From: Flagellimonas lutaonensis
GTDB lineage: Bacteria > Bacteroidota > Bacteroidia > Flavobacteriales > Flavobacteriaceae
Direction: 5' to 3'
DNA length: 64,000 nucleotides
Assembly (NCBI RefSeq): GCF_000963865.1
Contig: NZ_CP011071.1
Location: 310,001-374,000, forward strand
Of this stretch, positions 14,276 through 22,864 are shown piece after piece. The notes below the pieces were generated by a model that saw only the letters and a list, made by a program, of their open reading frames with translations, did not search any database and was not told where the DNA came from. The position numbers and the translations under genes were made by a program. The stretch's first letter is position 1; each line of letters begins with the position of its first letter.

Positions 14276-15468
14276 TCCAATCGTGCCTTTACCCATTCAA
14301 GCTCGCGACAAATGGATTCTGAAAGTTCTTTTTTGAGGTTTTCGGGCAGTACCTCCCATGTATAGGTCTCCACTTCCAAATGGTCGCAGATAGGGTCTTC
14401 TTTCAGATATTCAAGAGTTTTTATGATATGGTCTTGGGTTGAGTGCAGGTTATCGAACTGTTCCAAAAAAATGGGCACATGAAAATGGGCACGCAGTTCT
14501 GAAAAATCTTCTTTCAATCCCAAAATCTCGGGCAAATCGGAGTAGGTTTTTACCCCTAGGTCGGTACGTTCGGTCACTTGGTGCAGATATACCGGCTCGT
14601 CAAATTTGGAGAGCGCCCGCAAGATTACCTCTCTGACCCCTTTGTCAAACACTATTTTCAAGGCGGCGCTGATCTGTATTTTACCCACATGTATGCCGTG
14701 CTGCTTCAACTTTGCAAAAGTGTCTTTGGGCTCTTCATAAGCCAACGAAAAGTGACAGACATCGTAGCATAGGGTCAGATAGCGTTTTATTGCTTCCTCG
14801 GATTCCGCAGTGTCCAGCCCCAGCTCCTTTTTAAAAAATTCCCTTCCGATAGGAAGCAGAAAATCGTTGAAAAAGAGCAGTACATCCTCCGTGTTCTCTA
14901 CCAGTCCGTCGGGTTCGGGTTCGATATCCAAATGCAGGTAAACATCGCTGTTTTGCTCAATTTCGTACAGTTTTTTGGCGATACGGAGCATATTTTTTGC
15001 CCCGACCCCAAAAGCGGTATGTATTGCTTGCTGTGATGTAAACCAGTGCTTATAACTGACAGGCGAGGTCGAGATGCCGCCTGACATGCCTTTAGGAAGC
15101 AAATGGGCCAACTGGTCAAAAAGCCGCTCGGTATACACACATCTTTCTTCGGTGGTCCAATCGGGCGTATGTACTTGGTCTTTCACCCGTTGATGGTGAA
15201 AATTCCCGTAGGGAAAACCATTCATTGTATAGACGTAGACGCCGTTTTTGTACATCCACTCCTGGAATTCTTCAAGATTCCCCTCTCTTTTCAGTTCAAC
15301 ACTTGCTTGGTTCGAAAGTCTAAGGCCCAGTCCGAAATCACTGTGTGGACACACTTTTTCCTTAATTCTTGGTATATATTTCTGGAGGTTTGAAAAGATG
15401 CTTTCCCAGTCTTCACCAGGGTGAATGTTAGTGCAATAGGTAAGATGAAACTTTTCACTAACCTTCAT
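14272..15468 (-). CDS. eboE: Metabolite traffic protein EboE (sugar isomerase-like TIM barrel)
   Basis: 398 residues from ATG 15468, placed directly after the eboD stop; an in-frame start at 15498 would overlap eboD by 29 bases. MKVSEKFHLTYCTNIHPGEDW is a characteristic EboE start. The fold is a xylose-isomerase-like barrel with acidic and His metal ligands (YLHLDIEPEPDGL, CYDVCHFSLAYEEP, VGKIQIS, VETYTWEVLP). Ebo proteins were first described in cyanobacterial scytonemin loci and are implicated in moving or modifying a small-molecule precursor; the reaction of EboE is not known. It overlaps eboF by 4 bases. Confidence 0.9.
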   Translation of the reverse strand: MKVSEKFHLTYCTNIHPGEDWESIFSNLQKYIPRIKEKVCPHSDFGLGLRLSNQASVELKREGNLEEFQEWMYKNGVYVYTMNGFPYGNFHHQRVKDQVHTPDWTTEERCVYTERLFDQLAHLLPKGMSGGISTSPVSYKHWFTSQQAIHTAFGVGAKNMLRIAKKLYEIEQNSDVYLHLDIEPEPDGLVENTEDVLLFFNDFLLPIGREFFKKELGLDTAESEEAIKRYLTLCYDVCHFSLAYEEPKDTFAKLKQHGIHVGKIQISAALKIVFDKGVREVILRALSKFDEPVYLHQVTERTDLGVKTYSDLPEILGLKEDFSELRAHFHVPIFLEQFDNLHSTQDHIIKTLEYLKEDPICDHLEVETYTWEVLPENLKKELSESICRELEWVKARLE

Positions 15469-15469
15469 A

Positions 15470-16636
15470 TCAACAAGATAGCTTTTCAACGGCAACACTG
15501 CGAATGGCTATGGCCTCTCGCATTTTTTGTTCATCTATTTTATGGACATCGACCTTTTTGCCAATGCCTACAATAAGGGTAATGGTCAATTTACCTCCCA
15601 GATGTTCCCTAAATTCTTCAATACCTTTCAATAATTCAGTTACTCGGGGTTCGCCTTTGATAGGCATCTTTAGATCAAAACCAACTTCGCACAGTACTTT
15701 TAAAACCCTCTTTAAAGTACCATTGTCTATCATGCCCATCAGGTGTGCATACGTAACATCCAAGGCAATGCCCATGGCCACGGCTTCGCCATGGCGAAGG
15801 TCATAGTTGGTCATTTGCTCAAGCTTGTGGGCTGACCAGTGGCCAAAATCCAAAGGTCTTGACGAACCACTCTCAAAGGGATCCCCACCCTGTGAAATGT
15901 GTTGCATGTGTATTTCAGCACATCGATGTATCAACCGCTGCATAGGTTCTTTTTTGCGCTTGGCGAGGGCAACGGCATTTTTTTCCAAGAAATCGAAAAA
16001 AGAAGCATCCTTTATCAAGGCCACCTTAATAGCCTCGGCAACCCCTGAAATCCAATCGCGTTGGTCCAAGGTTGTAATAAACCGGAAATCATTTATTATG
16101 GCCGTCGGAATGGTAAAAGAGCCCAAGAAGTTTTTCTTTCCAAAGGCGTTGATACCGTTCTTTACCCCTACCGCGGCATCATTTTGGGCGAGCACAGTAG
16201 TGGGTACACGTACCAATTTGACTCCTCTGTGTGCGGTTGCGGCGGCATAGCCCACCATATCGATGACAGCACCACCCCCTATGGCCACCACAAACGAATG
16301 GCGACAAACCCCGCGATGGTTTATGGCCTTCAATACCCTATCTACCTGGGCGGAATCGTTCTTGCTGTTTTCTCCGCCCGGCACCAACAATGTGTCCAAA
16401 AAAGATAAGTGCCCGTAGTTGTGGCAATATACCTTGATTTCATCCAGCAAAGCTGGATGTGCATTCGCCACCCCTTCATCAACAACAAAAAGCAATTTGG
16501 CCGTGTCGGTTGTCGCCCCCTCTTTGATAACCTGCTGAAACAAGTCATTTTCAACTGAAAAAAGATGCTCGGTAAAATACAGGCTGTATCGATACTGCAC
16601 CGAAAAAGACTGTGATATGGTCGAAACAGGCTTCAT
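15470..16636 (-). CDS. eboD: 3-dehydroquinate synthase-like cyclase EboD
   Basis: 388 residues of the sugar-phosphate cyclase superfamily, to which dehydroquinate synthase and sedoheptulose-7-phosphate cyclases belong. The NAD-binding motif GGGAVIDMVGYAAATAHRG is followed by PTTVLAQNDAAVGVKNGIN. The metal ligands are the Glu of GVAEAIK and the two His of LDFGHWSAHKLE and LRHGEAVAMG. The segment DFGHWSAHKLE in place of the usual GHTxGHAxE of AroB is typical of EboD and argues against housekeeping dehydroquinate synthase. It lies 10 bases after eboC and just before eboE. Its substrate is unknown; a sugar phosphate is likely from the family. Confidence 0.9.
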   Translation of the reverse strand: MKPVSTISQSFSVQYRYSLYFTEHLFSVENDLFQQVIKEGATTDTAKLLFVVDEGVANAHPALLDEIKVYCHNYGHLSFLDTLLVPGGENSKNDSAQVDRVLKAINHRGVCRHSFVVAIGGGAVIDMVGYAAATAHRGVKLVRVPTTVLAQNDAAVGVKNGINAFGKKNFLGSFTIPTAIINDFRFITTLDQRDWISGVAEAIKVALIKDASFFDFLEKNAVALAKRKKEPMQRLIHRCAEIHMQHISQGGDPFESGSSRPLDFGHWSAHKLEQMTNYDLRHGEAVAMGIALDVTYAHLMGMIDNGTLKRVLKVLCEVGFDLKMPIKGEPRVTELLKGIEEFREHLGGKLTITLIVGIGKKVDVHKIDEQKMREAIAIRSVAVEKLSC

Positions 16637-16646
16637 GGGCTTAAAG

Positions 16647-17531
16647 TTAGGTAACCGAAAAGATTTTGGACAATAAAATCGACAGCGGTAGCAAAAGCAA
16701 CATTAAAATACCCAACAAAACATTGGAGTGCCCGACAGCAATGGCCGCATTGAGCAAAATGATAGAGAGCACGCCCGCTTTTACCGCTTTCATGATATTT
16801 TCGGGAGTATTGGCCTTATACGCCTTGAAAAGGGGCATAAAAACCATCAATGCAAACAAGACAACAAACGGTAAGGTGGCCATGTACTTCGACTCTTGAA
16901 AAAAGATAACGCAGCAAATGACCAAAACATATAGAAAACCCGCCAAAAGAATGGGGTTTTGGTTTTTGCCGTGTACTTCTCCACGGCTGACAAGGGTCAC
17001 CGCTGAAATAAACAGCAACGGAATGACCAAATATTCCAAATGGGTAAACTGTCCGAAAACCGAAATTCCCAACAGCAGGTTCAAGGCCCTGCAAACACCC
17101 ATGTTCAATGGGCCCAACACCTTGTGCTTCTTTGAATAGGAATCGTATGCCAAAATACATAGGGTTAGCACTACGGCCACAAGACCACTTCTCAGGTGGA
17201 CCGTAAAAGACACCATTACACCCAACAGCAACAGCAAAGCCCCCAATAGAAAAGCATTCTTGCCCGACACCACCCCACTGGGTATGGGCCGTTCGGGCCG
17301 TTCAACCCTATCAAGGTCAGCATCAAAAAAATCGTTCAAGACCACTCCCCCGGCATAAAGCAAGACAGAGGCCGATATTAACTTGATTGCGGGTACCATG
17401 TTGGAGAAATCATAGACCCCCCCCTCATCAAAAAAACCTGCCAATGCCAATCCCGCAAGAATATCTGCCGCCGCCGTCGGCAAATTTGCCGGGCGGCACA
17501 ACTGTAAATAAGCCCTTAGTTTTTGTCCCAT
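16647..17531 (-). CDS. eboC: UbiA-type prenyltransferase EboC
   Basis: 294 residues with eight to nine predicted membrane helices. The first Asp-rich motif of UbiA prenyltransferases is NDFFDADLDRVERPERPIPSG and the second is AYDSYSKKHKVLGPLNMGVCR (residues about 145-165). These bind Mg-prenyl diphosphate. EboC presumably attaches an isoprenoid chain to the ebo metabolite at the inner membrane, which could make it membrane-bound or exportable; the acceptor is unknown. It shares one base with the eboB stop (TGATG) and ends 10 bases before eboD. Confidence 0.9.
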   Translation of the reverse strand: MGQKLRAYLQLCRPANLPTAAADILAGLALAGFFDEGGVYDFSNMVPAIKLISASVLLYAGGVVLNDFFDADLDRVERPERPIPSGVVSGKNAFLLGALLLLLGVMVSFTVHLRSGLVAVVLTLCILAYDSYSKKHKVLGPLNMGVCRALNLLLGISVFGQFTHLEYLVIPLLFISAVTLVSRGEVHGKNQNPILLAGFLYVLVICCVIFFQESKYMATLPFVVLFALMVFMPLFKAYKANTPENIMKAVKAGVLSIILLNAAIAVGHSNVLLGILMLLLLPLSILLSKIFSVT

Positions 17532-18439
17532 CAGACAATTTTGTCACTATCAATTCTAGGTTGCTGCCCTCTGAGTACGCTGTTATCGTTAAAAAGTTTG
17601 CTTTGGTCGATGCCCTCGGCATTGAGCCAATGGCTTTCCTCCATCTTACCCGATTTTGAGAATACATCAAGAGCATTCTGATAACAGGTCTTGATCACAT
17701 CTTCTCTGGAAACACCCCTTTTCAGCATCAACCGGGCTGTTTTGGGCACTGCCAACGGGTCGCTCACACCCCAATCGGCAGAACTATCAACAATTATGTT
17801 GTCACTGCCGAACCTTTTCACCACTTCGACCATTCGCTCGTTGCCCATTTTTGTTTTTGGATAAATGGTAAACGCAGCAATGAATCCGCGGTCCAATACT
17901 TCTTGAACCGTTTCCTCATTGTTGTGGTCGATGACCACTTTACTGGGGTCAAGACCATGTTCAAGGCACACCTCCATGCTGCGTATGGTACCCGCTTTCT
18001 TATCCCTATGGGGGGTGTGTACCTGTACCAACATATCAAACTCTTTGGCGAGTTCCAATTGCTGGCGAAAATATTTGTCCTCGGCAGGGGTCTGATCGTC
18101 ATAGCCAATCTCGCCCACGGCCACGACGTTTTCTTTATGCAGGTAAAGCGGAAGCAATTCCATCACTTCTTCGGCCAACGCTTCATTGTTGGCCTCCTTT
18201 GAGTTCAGCCCGATGGTGCAGTAATGCTTGATACCAAACTGGCTGGCGCGAAAGGGCTCCCAGCCCACCAAACTGCTAAAATAATCTTGAAAAGACCCCA
18301 CTTGTGTACGGGGCTGCCCCAACCAAAAAGAGGGTTCGATAACGGCAACCACACCTGCTTCGGCCATGGCCTCATAATCATCGGTGGTACGTGAGGTCAT
18401 GTGTACATGCGGGTCGATAAACATCAACTTATCATCCAT
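17531..18439 (-). CDS. eboB: TatD-like metal-dependent hydrolase EboB
   Basis: 302 residues of the amidohydrolase/TatD superfamily. The metal-binding HxH is in FIDPHVHMTSRTTDDYEAM near the N-terminus; further ligands lie in VAVGEIGYDD, VQVHTPHRDK, VVIDHNNEET and IIVDSSADWG. It is the first gene of the eboB-C-D-E-F operon, 28 bases or so after the likely transcript start given by the TAGTTTTG element at 18474-18481. The context rather than the sequence separates it from DNase-type TatD proteins: it heads an ebo operon and has the long-form EboB start. Confidence 0.88.
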   Translation of the reverse strand: MDDKLMFIDPHVHMTSRTTDDYEAMAEAGVVAVIEPSFWLGQPRTQVGSFQDYFSSLVGWEPFRASQFGIKHYCTIGLNSKEANNEALAEEVMELLPLYLHKENVVAVGEIGYDDQTPAEDKYFRQQLELAKEFDMLVQVHTPHRDKKAGTIRSMEVCLEHGLDPSKVVIDHNNEETVQEVLDRGFIAAFTIYPKTKMGNERMVEVVKRFGSDNIIVDSSADWGVSDPLAVPKTARLMLKRGVSREDVIKTCYQNALDVFSKSGKMEESHWLNAEGIDQSKLFNDNSVLRGQQPRIDSDKIV

Positions 18440-18884
18440 ATTTGTATGTTGTATCCAAAAATTTAGTGTTTGACAAAACTAGACAATCAGAGGTAGAAAT
18501 CATTGCTGCCATCCAAAAAAGAAAGATGGTCAAAAATGATAACAATTGACATGTATTCGAAATTCCGTTAGGTATAATAGTTTTCGTATCAACCTGTTGG
18601 GCTTTTGAAAACTAAAAGGAAAACTTCAGTTCAAGTTTTTCCATCAGGAAAAGTATCGAGAACAAGGTTCTTTACAATATAAAATTCTATTCCCGATACA
18701 TCCCGACAAATATGTCGGGGTACACGAATTGACGAAATTTTTATCGAAATGTCCAACTGTTGAATTAATCGTTTGGCGTGTTCGTAGGCTCTTAAATGTC
18801 GTACAGCAAATTTTTATACACAGAACTGGTTTGTATATCTATTTTTAGGCCTTTATCTTCATCCACCAATTCAAACGACCTTCT
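18440..18884. other. 445-bp divergent intergenic region between eboB and the DUF1080 gene
   Basis: No gene is visible. It contains the eboB promoter element at 18474-18481, a palindrome CCCGACAAATATGTCGGG at 18702-18719, and a TATTTTTA box at about 18840-18847 that may serve the plus-strand DUF1080 gene. The palindrome could be an operator or one of the small dispersed palindromes of this genome. Confidence 0.6.
18474..18481 (-). promoter_or_regulatory. Bacteroidota-type promoter element TAGTTTTG for the eboB operon
   Basis: An exact TAnnTTTG match on the minus strand, 35 bases before the eboB ATG. Confidence 0.65.
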
Positions 18885-20780
18885 ATGAAACCTTGTTTCA
18901 CTTTAGTGCTTTTTCTTACAGCGGCAACTTTTTGTACTGCCCAAAAAAATATAGATCTCACGACCCTTGAAGACTTTCAGGGGCCTTTTTCAAATTGGCA
19001 AATTATAGGTGGTATCTCGGTTGATCCCGACATAGACGCGCTGGCCTATGCAAAATCACAAGCACAGCCAATTTCAAAAAAAGAACGGCGTAGAAGGCAA
19101 AAAAAGGGCATTGTCGAAATCAATCCTATCAAAACAACATCTGGTACGGGCATACTGTTCAATAATTACCGCCCTGGCCAAGACAAGCATTTGCTCACCA
19201 AGTGGGACCATGGCGATATCATGCTCGAAATGGAAATCATGGTGCCCAAAGGCTCCAATTCAGGAATTTATCTTCAAGGCCGTTATGAAATTCAGATAAT
19301 GGACAGCTGGGGGGCAAAAAAACCGAAATATGGCGATATGGGCGGCCTTTACCGTAATTGGGAGACGGAGCCCGAGAAAGTATTTATGGGGGTACCCCCA
19401 TTGACCAATGCAGCCAAGGCACCCGGGCTATGGCAAAAACTCAACATACATTTTAAGGCTCCAAGGTTCGATGGTTCTGGCAATAAAATAGAGAATGCGC
19501 GATTGGTGCACGTATACCTCAACGAGGTGTTGATACATAACAATGTCGAGATTCCGAGACCGACCGGAGGCCCCATTTCAAAAGAGGAAGTCGCTAAAGG
19601 CCCACTGATGATACAAGGAGATCACGGACCTGTGGCTTTCAGAAACATAAAGTATGTTCCGCTCTCAGATTTGGATGCCTCGCTCGATGAGTTATCATTT
19701 GCAGCTTATAAGGGAGAATTCAAAGATTTGGAAGATATTGCGTCTGCAGCGCCCGTACATACCGGACAGACCAAAAAGATAGATGTAAACCTTAGTGGCG
19801 AAGAAGACCAATACGGATTGGTTTTTGAAGGAACCCTAAATGTGCCGAAAGATGCCGAATACATCTTTATAGTTGGTTTTACAGGCGGGTTTGACCTTCT
19901 GGTGGATGGAAAAAGTGTGGTGAAGGCCAACTCAAGTTATGACCAGGGACAGCGTGGGGCACCTGTTTTTTTGGAAAAAGGGAAGCATCGCATTTCGCTG
20001 CAAAATATAAAGGCCGCCGCTTGGTTGGCACCGAGATTGGGTCTTACGGTGCGTACCTCAGATTCTAACCCCAAAAAATTCCACTCCCTTGATTCATACC
20101 CCACTTCGATCAACTATGTGCCTCCCATTTATGTGGAGGTGGGCAGCGAACCACGACTTTTGCGGGGCTTTGTCAGCTTTGGCAATTACGGTGAAAAGCG
20201 ATCACATACCATGGGGGTGGGCATTCCCGATGGGATCAATTATGTGTATGACCTACAGGCTGGCAATGTAATAGGGGCATGGCGTGGGGCCTTTGTCGAT
20301 GCAACCCCCATGTGGCATAACCGAGGCAACGGTTCTTTTAGGCCCAGGGGCAGCGTGCAATGGACATTTTTGGGACACCCATTGGCCGAGTTGGACGATA
20401 TGCAAAAACCTTTTTCGAGTGCAGAAGAGGTCAATGGGTACCATCCGTTGGGCTATGTCATCGATTCGGGCACTGGGCTTCCTACGTTTCGATATCGCTA
20501 TAAAGATGTCGAGGTCGAGAACAAAATCATTCCTGCCGACAAAAACAGTTCGCTGGTGAATGAAATCTCCTTTTCTGAAGGAAACAAGAGCAACTGGTAC
20601 TACAAAATCGCTTCCGGCACAGTTAAAAAACTTAAAGAGAAGACCTATGTGCTAAACGACCATCAGTATTATCTGACCATCGAAAGCGGCCAGACACCCA
20701 TCACCCGAAAAATCAACGACCAAACCGAATTGTTGTTGCCCGTTGATGGCAATACGATCAAATACAAAATCACATGGTAA
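18885..20780 (+). CDS. Exported DUF1080 (3-keto-disaccharide hydrolase family) protein with PA14-like domain
   Basis: 631 residues with a cleavable signal peptide (LVLFLTAATFCTAQ), so periplasmic or surface. Residues about 30-260 form a DUF1080 jelly-roll domain (GDIMLEMEIMVPKGSNSGIYLQGRYEIQIMDS, cut for length, and HVYLNEVLIHNN). This family includes enzymes that cleave or eliminate 3-keto-glycosides. Residues about 280-400 look PA14-like (YIFIVGFTGGFDLLVDGK). The C-terminal third is of the type found in sugar-oxidising Bacteroidota and Planctomycetes proteins, with no motif I can name. It overlaps the following propeller/cytochrome gene, so the pair is co-expressed. Both are on the plus strand and split the ebo cluster. 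Confidence 0.82.
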   Translation: MKPCFTLVLFLTAATFCTAQKNIDLTTLEDFQGPFSNWQIIGGISVDPDIDALAYAKSQAQPISKKERRRRQKKGIVEINPIKTTSGTGILFNNYRPGQDKHLLTKWDHGDIMLEMEIMVPKGSNSGIYLQGRYEIQIMDSWGAKKPKYGDMGGLYRNWETEPEKVFMGVPPLTNAAKAPGLWQKLNIHFKAPRFDGSGNKIENARLVHVYLNEVLIHNNVEIPRPTGGPISKEEVAKGPLMIQGDHGPVAFRNIKYVPLSDLDASLDELSFAAYKGEFKDLEDIASAAPVHTGQTKKIDVNLSGEEDQYGLVFEGTLNVPKDAEYIFIVGFTGGFDLLVDGKSVVKANSSYDQGQRGAPVFLEKGKHRISLQNIKAAAWLAPRLGLTVRTSDSNPKKFHSLDSYPTSINYVPPIYVEVGSEPRLLRGFVSFGNYGEKRSHTMGVGIPDGINYVYDLQAGNVIGAWRGAFVDATPMWHNRGNGSFRPRGSVQWTFLGHPLAELDDMQKPFSSAEEVNGYHPLGYVIDSGTGLPTFRYRYKDVEVENKIIPADKNSSLVNEISFSEGNKSNWYYKIASGTVKKLKEKTYVLNDHQYYLTIESGQTPITRKINDQTELLLPVDGNTIKYKITW

Positions 20781-22723
20781 TGAACATTCGTTTTAAATCA
20801 AATAATATCTTTTTCGCACGACTGGCTGTACTAGCTGCCATGCTCGTAGCGATTACCGCCCACGGTCAAGATCTACCCAAGGAACAGGATTATTATACCT
20901 TGACAACCCTGCCCGCGCCCGAGGGAGTACACCTAGAAGGTGGTGGGGTGCAGTCACTGCCCAACGGAAGCCTTGCGATTGCCACTCGCAGGGGTGACGT
21001 TTGGATCATTCAAAACCCGACCATGGCCAACGGCCAACGGGCCATCTTTAAAAAGTTTGCAAGCGGACTACACGAACCGCTCGGTCTCGCCTATAAAAAC
21101 GGTTCTCTGTATACCGCACAGCGCGGTGAGCTCACCAAATTGACCGATACCAACGGTGATGGCATTGCAGACGAATACCGCACCATTTATGCCTGGCCGC
21201 TATCTACCCATTACCACGAATATTCATTTGGGCCTGTTTTAGCCCCCGATGGTACTTTCTTCGTTACGGGCAATGTAGCATTCGGCAATGAGGAATGGTG
21301 GCGTGGTGAAAGTCGTGTGCCGTGGAGGGGATGGACCATAAAAATCACCGAGGACGGTCAAATGGAACCTTGGGCCACGGGCATGCGTTCACCCGCAGGT
21401 TATGGCCTGGTCGACGGCGAGCTCTTCTATGCCGAGAATCAGGGCGACTGGATAGGTTCAGGAGGGATATGGCATCTGCCAAAAGGGGTCTTTACAGGAC
21501 ATCCCGCAGGATTACGATGGACGGGGGAACCGAATTCCCCCGTCAAGTTGACCGAAGAACAGTTCTATGCCCGTATCGATAAACGGCAAGTCAAAAAGAA
21601 TGGGCGCTATGTGAAACCCGAAAACATCATCGATGAAGAGGACCCCGATTTTATGCACGAGCTGAAGGAATTTTTTCCTGAACTACAGCTACCCGCCGTC
21701 ATTTTGCCGCACGGCATCATGGGAATCTCAAACTCGCAATTACTGGTCGATGAAACCAATGGCAAATTTGGTCCCTTTGCAGGGCAACTGTTTGTGGGCG
21801 ACCAAGGACAAAGCAAGATCATGAGGGTCGTTTTAGAAAAGGTGAAGGGTGAATACCAAGGGGTGGCCTTTGATTTTAGGTCAGGTTTTCAGTCGGGTGT
21901 CATGCGCATGGATTTTGACAGCAATGGCAATCTCTTTGCGGGCGAGACCAACCGTGGTTGGGGCTCAGCAGGCACGACCAATTCTGGACTTGAATTTTTA
22001 ACTTGGACAGGCAGGATGCCTTTTGAAATGAAGACCGTAAAGGCCATGCCCGATGGTTTTGAAATTGAGTTCACCAAACCTGTGGACAAAGAAACTGCAG
22101 AAAACCTTGATTCGTACTCGGCCAAAAGTTATCTGTACAAGTATCACGCGGTGTACGGTAGTCCGCAAACCAATGTTGAGGATATTGCCATTAAGGGGGT
22201 AAAGGTCAGTGATGACGGTATGAAAGTCCGATTGGTCACCGAAAAGCATAACCGTTACAACGTGCACGAAGTAACGCTTCATGGTGTCAAATCGAAGGAA
22301 AAAAGTCATCTGGTGTTGCATCCAACCTTCTTTTACACCATGAACAATATTCCCGAAGGGGAAAAACTTCCGCTTTCAGAGCTTTCCACAAAACGCACCA
22401 AAAAGGTAGTAAAACCCACCAAACAGACGGTTTCAAAAAAGACGGCAGTCAAAAAAACCTCTGTGCTTACCGATGCGCAGGTTCAGCCACTGTTGACGAA
22501 CAACACCTGTGTTGCCTGCCATGCCAAAGACAAACGAATGGTAGGACCCTCGTTCGTGGCCATTGCGAAAAGGGGATATTCCAACGAAAAAATTGTAGAC
22601 CTCATCTACAATCCGCAACCCAAAAACTGGCCCGAATATGCCACGCCCATGGCACCGATGCCACAGGTGCCCAAAGATGAAGCCCTAAAGATTGCCGCAT
22701 GGATCAATTCGTTGAAGAAATAA
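20774..22723 (+). CDS. Exported beta-propeller protein with C-terminal cytochrome c domain
   Basis: 649 residues with an N-terminal signal peptide (LAVLAAMLVAITAHGQ). Residues about 35-400 form a sorbosone-dehydrogenase/NHL-like beta-propeller (LPNGSLAIATRRGDVWII, GNLFAGETNRGWGSAGTTN). Residues about 400-540 are a linker with beta-sandwich character, then a Lys/Thr-rich spacer. A cytochrome c domain has heme motif CVACH at residues 579-583 and a likely Met axial ligand in TPMAPMPQVP. It probably passes electrons from a sugar-type substrate to the respiratory chain in the periplasm. The start at 20774 overlaps the DUF1080 gene by 7 bases; ATG 20780 is equally possible. Confidence 0.82.
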   Translation: MVMNIRFKSNNIFFARLAVLAAMLVAITAHGQDLPKEQDYYTLTTLPAPEGVHLEGGGVQSLPNGSLAIATRRGDVWIIQNPTMANGQRAIFKKFASGLHEPLGLAYKNGSLYTAQRGELTKLTDTNGDGIADEYRTIYAWPLSTHYHEYSFGPVLAPDGTFFVTGNVAFGNEEWWRGESRVPWRGWTIKITEDGQMEPWATGMRSPAGYGLVDGELFYAENQGDWIGSGGIWHLPKGVFTGHPAGLRWTGEPNSPVKLTEEQFYARIDKRQVKKNGRYVKPENIIDEEDPDFMHELKEFFPELQLPAVILPHGIMGISNSQLLVDETNGKFGPFAGQLFVGDQGQSKIMRVVLEKVKGEYQGVAFDFRSGFQSGVMRMDFDSNGNLFAGETNRGWGSAGTTNSGLEFLTWTGRMPFEMKTVKAMPDGFEIEFTKPVDKETAENLDSYSAKSYLYKYHAVYGSPQTNVEDIAIKGVKVSDDGMKVRLVTEKHNRYNVHEVTLHGVKSKEKSHLVLHPTFFYTMNNIPEGEKLPLSELSTKRTKKVVKPTKQTVSKKTAVKKTSVLTDAQVQPLLTNNTCVACHAKDKRMVGPSFVAIAKRGYSNEKIVDLIYNPQPKNWPEYATPMAPMPQVPKDEALKIAAWINSLKK

Positions 22724-22864
22724 AATAAGTTTCAAAGCAAGTTGTTGCCAAAAAATTAGTTTGAAATTCGTGTCCAAATACCACAATGAAATAGACTAGG
22801 CAAGCTTGTAATGATAAAACTTAATTGAGTTTAAAAAAGTTGCCGATAAATAACCATATCACCA

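Noticed and set aside
15470-16636. Housekeeping 3-dehydroquinate synthase (aroB)
   Set aside because: The metal-binding segment DFGHWSAHKLE and the position between eboC and eboE fit EboD; no aro genes are adjacent and aroQ is 40 kb away.
22724-22864. Terminator between the converging cytochrome gene and eboA
   Set aside because: Only a weak five-base stem (AAACT/AGTTT) is present, without a convincing U-run on either strand.
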